In this document: in pieces, positions 34,532 to 44,675 of the stretch | How the letters are laid out: each line of letters begins with the position of its first letter | How positions within the stretch are numbered: the stretch's first letter is position 1 | Source: an uncultured Hydrogenophaga sp. | Lineage (GTDB): Bacteria; Pseudomonadota; Gammaproteobacteria; Burkholderiales; Burkholderiaceae_C | Direction of reading: 5' to 3' | Length of the DNA: 64,000 nucleotides | Assembly: GCF_958439165.1 (NCBI RefSeq) | Contig: NZ_OY288115.1 | Coordinates: 87,821-151,820 of the forward strand | The notes under the pieces: generated by a model | Told to the model about the DNA's origin: nothing | Seen by the model: the letters and a program-made list of their open reading frames with translations, nothing else | Database searches by the model: none | Made by a program: the position numbers and the translations under genes

Positions 34532-35695
34532 ATGATCGAACGCACCCTGTTCAACGCCGACCACGAAGCCTTTCGTGACAGTTTCCGCCGCTTCATGGAG
34601 AAGGAGATCGCGCCCTTCCACGCCGCCTGGGAAGAGCAGGGCTATGTGGACCGCGAGGTCTGGCGCAAGGCCGGCGAGAACGGCTTCCTGTGCATGACCC
34701 TGCCCGAGGCCTTCGGCGGCGCCGGGGCCGACCGGCTGTATTCGGTGGTGCAGATGGAGGAACTGGCCCGGGGCGGGTTCTCGGGCATCGGCTACGGGCT
34801 GCACAGCGAGATCGTGGCGCCCTACATCGCCCACTACGGCACCGACGACCAGAAGGCCCGCTACCTGCCGGCCCTGGCCAGCGGCGAGATGGTGGGCGCC
34901 ATCGCCATGAGCGAGCCGGCCGCCGGCAGCGACCTGCAGGGCGTGCGCACCACGGCCCTGAAGCAGGCCGACGGCAGCTACCTCGTCAACGGCAGCAAGA
35001 CCTTCATCACCAATGGCTGGCATGCCGACCTGGTGATCGTGGTGGCCAAGACGGACCCCGCCGCTGGCGCCAAGGGCACCAGCCTGTTCCTGGTGGAGCG
35101 CGGCATGCCCGGCTTCGAGAAGGGTCAGCGCCTGAAGAAGCTGGGCCTGAAGGCGCAGGACACCTCCGAGCTGTTCTTCAACAACGTGCGGGTCGGCCCC
35201 GAGCAGCTGCTGGGCGGCACGACCATGGAAGGGCGCGGTTTCATCTGCCTGATGGAGCAGCTGCCCTGGGAGCGGCTGCAGATCGCCATCGGCGCGGTGG
35301 GTGCGGCGCAGGCCGCCATCGACTGGACGGTGGACTACGTGAAGAGCCGCCAGGTGTTCGGCCAGGCGGTGGCCGCCTACCAGAACACCCGCTACAAGCT
35401 GGCCGAGCTGCAGACCGAGGTGCAGGTGGCCCGTGTGTTCGTCGACAAGTGCTGCGAGCTGGTGCTGCAGGACCGGCTCGACACCGCCACCGCGAGCATG
35501 GCCAAGTACTTGTGCAGCGACCTGCAGTGCAAGGTCATGGACGAATGCGTGCAGCTGTTCGGCGGCTACGGCTACATGTGGGAATACCCCATCACCCGGG
35601 CCTACGCAGACGCCCGGGTCCAGCGCATCTATGGCGGCACCAACGAGATCATGAAGGAGGTGATCTCGCGCGGCATGGGGCTGGGCGGGCGTTGA
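34532..35695 (+). CDS. Acyl-CoA dehydrogenase, long-chain (LCAD) type
   Basis: 387-residue flavoenzyme that introduces the alpha-beta double bond in acyl-CoA. MSEPAAGSDLQGVRTTA and ITNGWHADLV are the FAD-binding core. The C-terminal RIYGGTNEIMKEV lacks Glu at the usual MCAD site (YEGT), but LCAD-type enzymes use a Glu in the LPxERL segment, here E247 in QLPWERLQIA, so catalysis is preserved. AGGAG lies before the ATG at 34532; the frame opens earlier without one. Its neighbours across the gap are convergent catalase-like and divergent thiolase genes. Confidence 0.92.
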   Translation: MIERTLFNADHEAFRDSFRRFMEKEIAPFHAAWEEQGYVDREVWRKAGENGFLCMTLPEAFGGAGADRLYSVVQMEELARGGFSGIGYGLHSEIVAPYIAHYGTDDQKARYLPALASGEMVGAIAMSEPAAGSDLQGVRTTALKQADGSYLVNGSKTFITNGWHADLVIVVAKTDPAAGAKGTSLFLVERGMPGFEKGQRLKKLGLKAQDTSELFFNNVRVGPEQLLGGTTMEGRGFICLMEQLPWERLQIAIGAVGAAQAAIDWTVDYVKSRQVFGQAVAAYQNTRYKLAELQTEVQVARVFVDKCCELVLQDRLDTATASMAKYLCSDLQCKVMDECVQLFGGYGYMWEYPITRAYADARVQRIYGGTNEIMKEVISRGMGLGGR

Positions 35696-35716
35696 GCCCG
35701 CCAGCCCCGGCCTGCA

Positions 35717-36727
35717 TCACTTGCGGGCGGCTTCGCCCAGGCGCCGGCCCAGCGAGATGGCGTAGGGCGCGGCGCGGGCATTGAGCACCGGGTCGGCCGA
35801 CGGCTTGATGCCGGCGGGCAGTGCCACCGGGTTGAAGGTCATGGCGTCGCAGGCACCGCCCATGCCGGCCTCCACTTGGTTGATCACCAGCTGCCCCACC
35901 GGCACCAGCTGTCGGCTCTCGGGCCAGGCCACGGTCGGGTCGGTCAGGTTGTCACCGGCTTCGGCCAGCTGCAGCTTCATGTCGAACACCACCGGCTTGG
36001 CGGCCGTACGCTGGCGCAGTTCGCCGGCCAGGAAGTCGTCCGGCATGGCCTTGAGCTGGTCTTCGGTCAGGCCCAGGGTGCCGGCTTCGGGCACGAACTG
36101 CCAGCGGGCGAAGCGGCTTTCGCCTTTGGCGTTCACGAACTCGAAGGCGTTCACGCCCCAGTAGTTCACCGAGCCGTAGCTGGCCGGCACCGGAGCCTGG
36201 GCCAGGTAGGCGGACTGGCGCAGGGTCTCGGGGTTGGCGGCGTTGAAGGCCTTGAGCTTTTCCGGGTCGGGCTTGCCGGTGGCCGGGTCGGCGGTGCGGG
36301 CCTGCACGAAGGGCGCGAACTGGTCAGGACGCGCCACGAAGAACACCGGTGCCGAGATGTTGGCCATCTGCCAGCTCTCGTTGCCGGGCAGCTGGAATGA
36401 CAGCGCCAGACCGCGCACCGACTTGGCCTTGTCGCTGGCCTTGGGGCTGCCGCCACCGACCGAGAAACGCGCCACCACCGGCACCTTGGCCCCGCTGAAG
36501 GCCGACGCAGTGGTCAGCGCGCGGCCGGCGGTGTTGCCCACGAAGTGGCCGCTGGCGCAGATGCCCTTGGCGCCGGAGCGGCGCGAGCCCGGCTGCGGAC
36601 CGGCAAGGCCTTCGAGTGCATTGACCTGGGCTTCGGCCAGATTGGGCTGGGCCTGGGCGGAGGCAACAGGGAACAGGGCCGGGGCGAGCAGGGCGGCCAG
36701 GCTGGTGGCCAGCAGGGAGCGTTTCAT
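35717..36727 (-). CDS. Exported catalase-fold heme protein lacking the usual distal His (copy 1)
   Basis: 336 residues of the catalase family peroxidase group (SrpA-like). A signal peptide (MKRSLLATSLAALLAPALFP, cut near AQA) sends it to the periplasm. The heme-ligand motif RxxxY is present at R318-Y322 (RAAPYAISLGRR). In most family members a distal catalytic His begins the motif HAKG; here the aligned stretch reads SGAKGICASG (G52 in the His place). Peroxidase chemistry may therefore be altered or lost. It lies downstream of a lone ABC ATPase gene, 113 bases away, on the same strand. A paralogue with the same change is at 53858-54874. Confidence 0.82.
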   Translation of the reverse strand: MKRSLLATSLAALLAPALFPVASAQAQPNLAEAQVNALEGLAGPQPGSRRSGAKGICASGHFVGNTAGRALTTASAFSGAKVPVVARFSVGGGSPKASDKAKSVRGLALSFQLPGNESWQMANISAPVFFVARPDQFAPFVQARTADPATGKPDPEKLKAFNAANPETLRQSAYLAQAPVPASYGSVNYWGVNAFEFVNAKGESRFARWQFVPEAGTLGLTEDQLKAMPDDFLAGELRQRTAAKPVVFDMKLQLAEAGDNLTDPTVAWPESRQLVPVGQLVINQVEAGMGGACDAMTFNPVALPAGIKPSADPVLNARAAPYAISLGRRLGEAARK

Positions 36728-36840
36728 GGGGACCTTTCTGTGGAGTGACGGGGCTGGCGGGTCACGGTCCACATCGGTCCGCTCCGCCTGATCGGTGGTC
36801 GGCCACGCAGCAGGCTTCTTACAGCCGGCCCACAAAAAGA

Positions 36841-37374
36841 TCAGCGCGCTGGCAGCACCACGGTGTGGTCTGGCGTGAGCCCCGGGGGCGATTCGTGGTC
36901 GGCCACCACCACCGCCCGCCCGGACAGTCGGCCCAGGCGCTGCAGGTGCGCCACCAGAGAACGCGCCGACGGCGGATCGAGAGCGGCCACCGGCTGGTCG
37001 ATCAGCAGCACCGGGGCCGGGCTGACCAGCGTCAGGCACAGGCCCACCTTGCGGCGGCTGCCGGTGGAGAGCATGTACAGCGGTTTCGCGCGGTGTTCTT
37101 CCAGGCCGAACTCGTCGACCAGACCGTGCGGCACGGCGGACAACAGGCGGGCCACCGGCTCGTTGTCGAGCGCAGGATCCTGGACGTCGGCCAGGAAGGT
37201 CAGTGCCGGTTCGCGGCTGGCCAGCAGGCGCAGCAGTGTGGATTTGCCGCAGCCTTCCTCGCCGGTGACCAGGGTGATGCCGCAATGGATGTCGATGTCG
37301 AGCCGGTCGAACAGCGCAAGCCCGGGCCAGCCATGGCTGAGCTGCCGGATCTGGAGCAAGGGGAGGGTGTTCAT
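36841..37374 (-). CDS. Lone ABC ATPase with Asp-Gln in Walker B
   Basis: 177-residue ABC-type ATP-binding protein with no permease gene nearby. Walker A GEEGCGKST (38-46), signature LSTGSRRKV (103-111), D-loop AALD and switch His H160 (VVADHE) are recognisable. The Walker B end reads LLIDQP, with Q127 where the catalytic Glu is expected, which usually slows or abolishes hydrolysis. The ATG at 37374 is 10 bases after the gspB stop; the frame is open further up but overlaps gspB. Co-location with gspA and gspB suggests a role in envelope or secretion assembly; heme-export CcmA is a distant resemblance only. Confidence 0.75.
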   Translation of the reverse strand: MNTLPLLQIRQLSHGWPGLALFDRLDIDIHCGITLVTGEEGCGKSTLLRLLASREPALTFLADVQDPALDNEPVARLLSAVPHGLVDEFGLEEHRAKPLYMLSTGSRRKVGLCLTLVSPAPVLLIDQPVAALDPPSARSLVAHLQRLGRLSGRAVVVADHESPPGLTPDHTVVLPAR

Positions 37375-37384
37375 GCGGTGAGGT

Positions 37385-38116
37385 TCAGTGACCGATGCGG
37401 TAGCGCTGGCCACGGTAGCTCAGCACCGAACCCTCGCGCCCGATCTGCTCCAGCACATGGTCCGGCCCGATCGACTGCCCCTCCTGCAGCACGCGCCCGT
37501 TGACGATGAGGTGTCGCAAGGCCGCGTTTTCCGACCAGGTCACGCCCTGCACGCTGATGGCCGGCAGGCCGGCCCGCACCGCCTCGGGCAGTTCGGCATA
37601 GCGGGGTATGACCTCGCCGGGCTGCTTGCGCGCGGCCGCCCGCACCGCAGGAGCCACCGGTGCTACTGGAGCTGCCACCGCCGTCGGGGGCGGCGGCGGC
37701 GGGGCGGGCTGGAGGATCGGTGCCGCCGGCTCTGCTGGCAGAGACGGGAGCGGCATCACCGGTGCGGTCGGGGTCGCCGGTGCGGCCTGTCCGGTCGGGG
37801 CGGCTGGGTCGGCTGCGGGTGGCTGCCCCTGGCGCGCCCACATCAGCAGCACGCCCGCCGTGGCGATCACCAGCAGCATCACCCAGCCGAGCTGCCGGAC
37901 CGATACGCCACCGGCGCGTGCGGCGTCGGGTGCCGGTGCAGCCGAGCGGGTGAGGGCATCGGCCGTCGTCGCGGTGGCTGATGCCATGGACGCAGCGGCC
38001 GGCTGCGGTGCGGCAGGGGGTGCGGGCAGCGGCGCGCTGCCCAGCCCCGGCGGCAACGGGTTCTGCTGCTGGCGCTGGGCTTCGGCACGGCGCAGGGCGT
38101 CAAGGATGTAGGACAT
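37385..38116 (-). CDS. gspB: Type II secretion accessory protein GspB
   Basis: 243-residue inner-membrane protein. It begins MSYILDALRRAEAQRQ, the conserved start of GspB/ExeB, has one transmembrane helix near residues 77-93 (WVMLLVIATAGVLLMWA), a long Pro/Ala linker, and ends with the T2SSB domain (LPAISVQGVTWSENAALRHLIVNG to GREGSVLSYRGQRYRIG). With GspA it is thought to help insert the secretin through the peptidoglycan. It starts 6 bases after the gspA stop. Confidence 0.9.
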   Translation of the reverse strand: MSYILDALRRAEAQRQQQNPLPPGLGSAPLPAPPAAPQPAAASMASATATTADALTRSAAPAPDAARAGGVSVRQLGWVMLLVIATAGVLLMWARQGQPPAADPAAPTGQAAPATPTAPVMPLPSLPAEPAAPILQPAPPPPPPTAVAAPVAPVAPAVRAAARKQPGEVIPRYAELPEAVRAGLPAISVQGVTWSENAALRHLIVNGRVLQEGQSIGPDHVLEQIGREGSVLSYRGQRYRIGH

Positions 38117-38122
38117 GGCCGG

Positions 38123-39805
38123 TCAGGAAGGAGGGAGCACCTGCCGAAGCTTCGGTTCATCGACCTGGCTGGCGCGGTTGAGCTGCATGAAGGTGAGCGG
38201 GCCTGCCGCACCCACCGGGTCGATGCCTTGGCTGCGCTGAAAGGCCCTGACCTGTTCGGTCAGGCTCGCGCCGGCCTGCCCCGCCAGCCCCTTGAGCTGC
38301 AGATCGGACAGGCGTTCGGCCAGCCAGGGCGCTGCAGGCCCGAAACGGCCGTCTTCCAGCCGGGTGCGCTGCCCGGGCGGCAGCCGCCAGAGGGTGCCGA
38401 AGTCGCCCCGCCACAACCCTTCCAGCCGTTCCAGCGGCAGCTGCCAGACCCGCTCGCCGGTGGTCAGCGTGGCCTCGCGGTCGGTCAGGGCCGTCACCAG
38501 CACCGTGGCCGATCCGCCGGGGTGGTTGAGCGTGATCAGACCTGGCCGATCCAGCTGCCTGAGCCCGGCCAGCGTGAGGCGTTGGGTGCGGTAACACTGC
38601 AGGCCTTCCAGCCGGGCCGTGCCGCACGCGTTGCGCAGCGCCAGCTCGGCGCCCCACAGCCGGCCCAGCTGCTGCCAGCCGGCATCGGCCTGGATGTCAG
38701 GCCAGGGCGGTGTTTCGGGCCAGGGTTGCGATGCCGGCCGGCCGGTCGCAGCCGGCGGGGTAGCCCGCTCGGTGGCGACGGTCGTACCCGCCGGGGTTGC
38801 CGAACCTGCAGCGGGTACGGTGGCAACCGGCGCGGCTGCAGCGGGCGTGTTGCGGGCATTCAGAGCAGCGTGCAGCACGCTGGCCAGCACCCCGGCAGCT
38901 GCCAGTGCCACCACGGCCAGCACCGGGCGCGACCAGGGCACGCTGACCGCCGCCGGCAGAGGGGCCGCAGACGCTACCGGCGGCGCCGTGTCGAACACCT
39001 CGCTGGCAGCGCGCTCCAGGGTCGTCAGGTCGACCTGGGCCCGGGCACCGCCATAAGCCCCCAGAAGGGCGCGGTCGCAGAGCAGGTTGATGCGTCGGGG
39101 AACACCGGCGGTGAGGGCATGGATGCGGTCGATGGCCTCGTCGGTGAAGGGCAGGGGCCCGGTCAGCCCTGCCACCTGAAGCCGGTGCGCCACGTAGGGT
39201 CGCACCTCTTCCGGCCCCAGCGTGTCGAGGTGGAAACGCGCCACCACCCGCTGGGCCAGCTGTTCGAGGCCCAGTTCGGCCAGACGCTGGCGCAGTTCGG
39301 GCTGGCCGATCAGCACGATCTGCAGCAGCTTGGCGTCGCTGGTCTCCAGGTTGGTCAGCAGGCGCAGCTGTTCCAGCACCGGGGCGGGCAGGGCCTGCGC
39401 CTCGTCGATGATCAGGAGATTGCGTTCACCCGCAGCATGGCTGCGCAGCAGGTGGACGTTCAGGGCCTCGATGCAGGGTTGCAGCGAGCCTGGGTTGCCG
39501 GGCTGCGCAGTCCAGTCCAGACCGAATTCACGGCAGATCGACTGCAGCAGGTCGAGCGCCGTGGCCGGCGGATGGAAGATGTAGGCCACCCGGCAGTCCG
39601 CCGGCACTTGCTGCAGGAAGCAGCGGCACACCGTGGTCTTGCCGGCGCCGATGTCGCCGCTGAGCACCACGAAGCCGCCGCCCCCCCGCACGCCATAGAG
39701 CAGGTGGGCCAGCGCCTCGCGATGGCGCTCGCTCATGTAGAGGAAGCGCGGGTCGGGCGAGAGCGTGAAGGGGTCGAGCTGGAGTCCGAAATACCCGGCG
39801 TACAT
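38123..39805 (-). CDS. gspA: Type II secretion ATPase GspA (ExeA-like)
   Basis: 560-residue inner-membrane AAA ATPase with a peptidoglycan-binding domain. It begins MYAGYFGLQLDPFTLSPDP (usual family start; an ATG four codons earlier also exists). Walker A GDIGAGKTT is at 50-58, Walker B LLIIDEAQ near 130-137, a transmembrane helix follows near residue 280-305 (VLAVVALAAAGVLASVLHAA), and a C-terminal peptidoglycan_binding_1 motif (AFQRSQGIDPVGAAGPLTFM) ends the protein. GspA-GspB remodel peptidoglycan for secretin assembly. No other gsp genes are in the window; they may lie elsewhere. Confidence 0.93.
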   Translation of the reverse strand: MYAGYFGLQLDPFTLSPDPRFLYMSERHREALAHLLYGVRGGGGFVVLSGDIGAGKTTVCRCFLQQVPADCRVAYIFHPPATALDLLQSICREFGLDWTAQPGNPGSLQPCIEALNVHLLRSHAAGERNLLIIDEAQALPAPVLEQLRLLTNLETSDAKLLQIVLIGQPELRQRLAELGLEQLAQRVVARFHLDTLGPEEVRPYVAHRLQVAGLTGPLPFTDEAIDRIHALTAGVPRRINLLCDRALLGAYGGARAQVDLTTLERAASEVFDTAPPVASAAPLPAAVSVPWSRPVLAVVALAAAGVLASVLHAALNARNTPAAAAPVATVPAAGSATPAGTTVATERATPPAATGRPASQPWPETPPWPDIQADAGWQQLGRLWGAELALRNACGTARLEGLQCYRTQRLTLAGLRQLDRPGLITLNHPGGSATVLVTALTDREATLTTGERVWQLPLERLEGLWRGDFGTLWRLPPGQRTRLEDGRFGPAAPWLAERLSDLQLKGLAGQAGASLTEQVRAFQRSQGIDPVGAAGPLTFMQLNRASQVDEPKLRQVLPPS

Positions 39806-39878
39806 GCACCTGAGCATAGCCGCCGCAGATGACCCGGGCCATCAGGGTCATCCGCGGGCCCGCGGGGGCGACGGTCCG

Positions 39879-40499
39879 TCAGGCCGCCAGGGCCATGGGC
39901 TGTTGGGCGGCGGTGGTGGCGGCCGAGGCAGGGGAGCCGGTGGAGGCCGGAGCGATGGAGGCGGTGCGGGCCTGTACGGGGCTGCCGCACTCGATGTCGC
40001 CGGAGAGCTGGCCGCCTTCCTCGATCACGACACGGCCATACCGGATGCGCCCGGTCACCTTGCCGGTGGCATGGATCACCAGTTTCTGCCGCACGGTGAG
40101 GTTACCTTCGAACACACCGCGGATTTCTGCGATGTCGATCTCGGCGGAGCCCTTGAAGGCGCCCTGTTCGGCGATCTGGATCACGCGCGAGTCCATGGTG
40201 GCCTCGACCAGGCCTTCGACCACCAGCGTGTCGCAGTCGGTGATCTCCACCCCCTTGAGCTTGATGTTCGGACCCACGGTGAGCTTGCTGCCGCCTTCCG
40301 GAACAGCGGTGTTCTCGGTGGTCGTGACCGCATGGGGCTGCGCGGTCGGCTCGGGTGTGGCGGGGGCGGCAGGGGTGGCATTTGCATGGGCGCCGGCGGA
40401 GGCCGTTGCCGCACCGGCCTGGCCGTAGCGTGGCGTGGCCATCTGGCCCCCCAGGGGTTTGTTGAGGTCGGACTCGCGTTTGCCGAAGTGCAGTGCCAT
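39879..40499 (-). CDS. Bactofilin (polymer-forming cytoskeletal protein)
   Basis: 206-residue protein with a central bactofilin domain (about residues 70-165), built of short repeats such as KLTVGPNIKLKGVEITDCDT, VEGLVEATMD, IQIAEQGAFKGSAEIDIAEI and LVIHATGKVTGRIRYGRVVI. Both tails are low-complexity (Ala, Pro, Thr rich). It forms filaments that can place cell-envelope machines. It lies 73 bases upstream of gspA on the same strand, so a role in positioning the GspAB complex or the secretin is a reasonable inference. Confidence 0.88.
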   Translation of the reverse strand: MALHFGKRESDLNKPLGGQMATPRYGQAGAATASAGAHANATPAAPATPEPTAQPHAVTTTENTAVPEGGSKLTVGPNIKLKGVEITDCDTLVVEGLVEATMDSRVIQIAEQGAFKGSAEIDIAEIRGVFEGNLTVRQKLVIHATGKVTGRIRYGRVVIEEGGQLSGDIECGSPVQARTASIAPASTGSPASAATTAAQQPMALAA

Positions 40500-40610
40500 G
40501 GGAAGCTCCTTGGTCGAAGAATGAAAACAGGAGCGCTCATGCTAGGCGCCATGCGGCTTACATTCAGGCCGCGCCCGTAAGAGGTGTGACCAGTTGAAGC
40601 ACCTGCCGGA

Positions 40611-40622
40611 CATGGGCCCATG
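40611..40622. promoter_or_regulatory. Perfect 12-base palindrome upstream of ygiQ
   Basis: CATGGGCCCATG (40611-40622), fully self-complementary, in the 192-base gap between the divergent bactofilin and YgiQ genes, 70 bases before the YgiQ start. A possible operator; chance is not excluded. Confidence 0.35.
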
Positions 40623-40691
40623 CGCCCCTGAAATCGGGCCGGGCCGTAAAATCACGGGTTGTCCATCGCCCGCGCCACGGGTGCACCGCCC

Positions 40692-43034
<2,343 letters not shown>

Positions 43035-43040
43035 GCACCC

Positions 43041-43718
43041 TCAGGGGGAGTGGACGAAGGGCGGCCAGATCAGCCAGGCCAGCAGCACCAGGCAGTGCAC
43101 TGCAATGGTGGCCTTGAAGGCCAGCTGGAACGGCGGCTTGCGCGTCTTGTGGCGCAGCACCACCTGGGCAAACCAGGCCCCCGGCCAGCCGCCCAGCACG
43201 GCAAACCCGTGCAGCACGCTCTCCTGGACCCGCCATTCGCCGTGCTGCGCGGCGTGCTTGTCGCGCCAGTAGGCGAACAGGGCCGTCACGTTCAGCAGCG
43301 CCAGTCCGACCAGCACCACCCACGGGAAACGCCCCAGGGCGATGCCCACCAGCCACATCAGCAGCCAGACCCCGACGAGGCACAGGGCCGGCCACGGGTA
43401 CCACTTCTCCAGCAGGGTGGGCGGCTTGGGCCGGCGGGACGCGCTGCGGCCCGCAGGCAGCAGCTCCTCGACCGTGGTGGCCACCTTGACGTTCGACTTG
43501 AAGTAGATGTCGGCCGGTGCTTCCTTGACGTGAAGCGCCTGCGGCCCGCGTCCACCCACCACGATTTCCTCGAACTCCACCGGCTGACCGATCTGGATCG
43601 GCAGCGGGCCCTTGTAGTCGCGCAGGTGGAAGCGGATGAAGGCGGCGGTCTGCGGGCTGCGGATCAGGCCGAGACCTTCCTCGGCATTCCACTGGACCAC
43701 TGAACCTTGTTTTCGCAT
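43041..43718 (-). CDS. Cold-shock-domain protein fused to DUF1294 membrane domain
   Basis: 225 residues. N-terminal CSD-like OB fold (MRKQGSVVQWNAEEGLGLIR, residues 1-65) with a weak RNP1 region, a linker (PAGRSASRRPKPPTLLEKW), two transmembrane helices and the C-terminal DUF1294 segment (YWRDKHAAQHGEWRVQES, HGFAVLGGWPGAWFAQ, RHKTRK). The domain pair is widespread but uncharacterised; it may tether RNA binding to the membrane. It is convergent with ygiQ and 17 bases downstream of the CoA-transferase gene. Confidence 0.88.
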   Translation of the reverse strand: MRKQGSVVQWNAEEGLGLIRSPQTAAFIRFHLRDYKGPLPIQIGQPVEFEEIVVGGRGPQALHVKEAPADIYFKSNVKVATTVEELLPAGRSASRRPKPPTLLEKWYPWPALCLVGVWLLMWLVGIALGRFPWVVLVGLALLNVTALFAYWRDKHAAQHGEWRVQESVLHGFAVLGGWPGAWFAQVVLRHKTRKPPFQLAFKATIAVHCLVLLAWLIWPPFVHSP

Positions 43719-43735
43719 GCGCGGGCTCCAGGGGT

Positions 43736-44620
43736 TCAGGCCAGCGTGTGCAGGGGGATGTCGTGCTCGGCGGCCAGGCGGTCGAGCTCACACCGGCTGC
43801 GCTGGGCAAACCAGTTCTCCAGCGCCTCGCGCGTGGCGGGCAGGAACAGCGTCTGCGGGCCTGCCACCGCGATGCCGGCCACGGCACACAGGGCGGCGGC
43901 AAAGTGCGGCTCCAGGGCGGCCACGGCCACCCGGCCGTCGCGGCACGCATAGACCCGGTAGCCGGCGTGCGCGCCGCCCACGGCGCCGTCGGGCCGGGTC
44001 AGGCCCCACTGGCGGGGCAAGGCCAGCCAGGCAGCCGCGTCCGACAGCGCCACCGACTGGTACTGACCACGGCCGGTGCTGCCGGCCACGGCCACGGTCG
44101 ACAGCACCGCCTCGCTGGCCATCAGCGAGCCGCCCATGTCGGCGAACAGCGTGGCCGGCAGATCCATGCCCGGCACCAGGCCGGCGTCGGCCAGGTAGGT
44201 GAGGTCATGACCGGGTTCCTCGGCACGCGCACCGGGCGCACCGACGATGGTCACCATCGAGAGTTGCGGATGGGCCTTGTGCAGCGTCTTCCAGTCGAGC
44301 TCGAGCTTGCGCAGGGCTGAGGGCCGGAAGGATGTGAGCAGCACGTCGGTTCCGGCCAGCATGCGCTGCAGCCGGGCACGGCCGGCTTCCGTCTTCAGGT
44401 CCAGGGTGCTGACCTTGATGCCGGCATGCAAGGTGGCGTAGGCCTGCGGGTTGTACTGACCCATGGGATCGCCGCTGCGGCCGGCCGGGCCGGGGGGTTC
44501 GACCTTGGTGCACCGGGCGCCCATCTGCTGCAGCCGCATCAGCGCGGCGGGGCCGGGCAGGTTGAGCGCCAGGCTCAGGATTCGCACGCCGCGCAGCGGC
44601 TTCAGGGCAGGGGACGACAT
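43736..44620 (-). CDS. Class III CoA-transferase (CaiB/BaiF), short form
   Basis: 294 residues, shorter than the usual 360-420 of the family. The N-terminal Rossmann part (PLRGVRILSLALNLPGPAAL, TKVEPPGPAG) and the GHDLTYLADAG motif, which follows the usual family pattern, are present, but much of the C-terminal domain is lacking or shortened. These enzymes move CoA between carboxylic acids, or racemise methyl-branched acyl-CoAs. A short racemase-type variant is possible, or a partly degraded gene. It lies 56 bases before the pobA stop on the same strand as pobA. Confidence 0.75.
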   Translation of the reverse strand: MSSPALKPLRGVRILSLALNLPGPAALMRLQQMGARCTKVEPPGPAGRSGDPMGQYNPQAYATLHAGIKVSTLDLKTEAGRARLQRMLAGTDVLLTSFRPSALRKLELDWKTLHKAHPQLSMVTIVGAPGARAEEPGHDLTYLADAGLVPGMDLPATLFADMGGSLMASEAVLSTVAVAGSTGRGQYQSVALSDAAAWLALPRQWGLTRPDGAVGGAHAGYRVYACRDGRVAVAALEPHFAAALCAVAGIAVAGPQTLFLPATREALENWFAQRSRCELDRLAAEHDIPLHTLA

Positions 44621-44675
44621 GGCAGGGCGTTTCGGGAAGAGAGCCCCGAATGTACCTGCGCCGGCTGACGGTCGA

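Noticed and set aside
35625..35660. Loss of the catalytic Glu in the acyl-CoA dehydrogenase (YGGT instead of YEGT)
   Set aside because: The LCAD-type enzymes place their catalytic Glu in the LPxERL segment, present here as E247.
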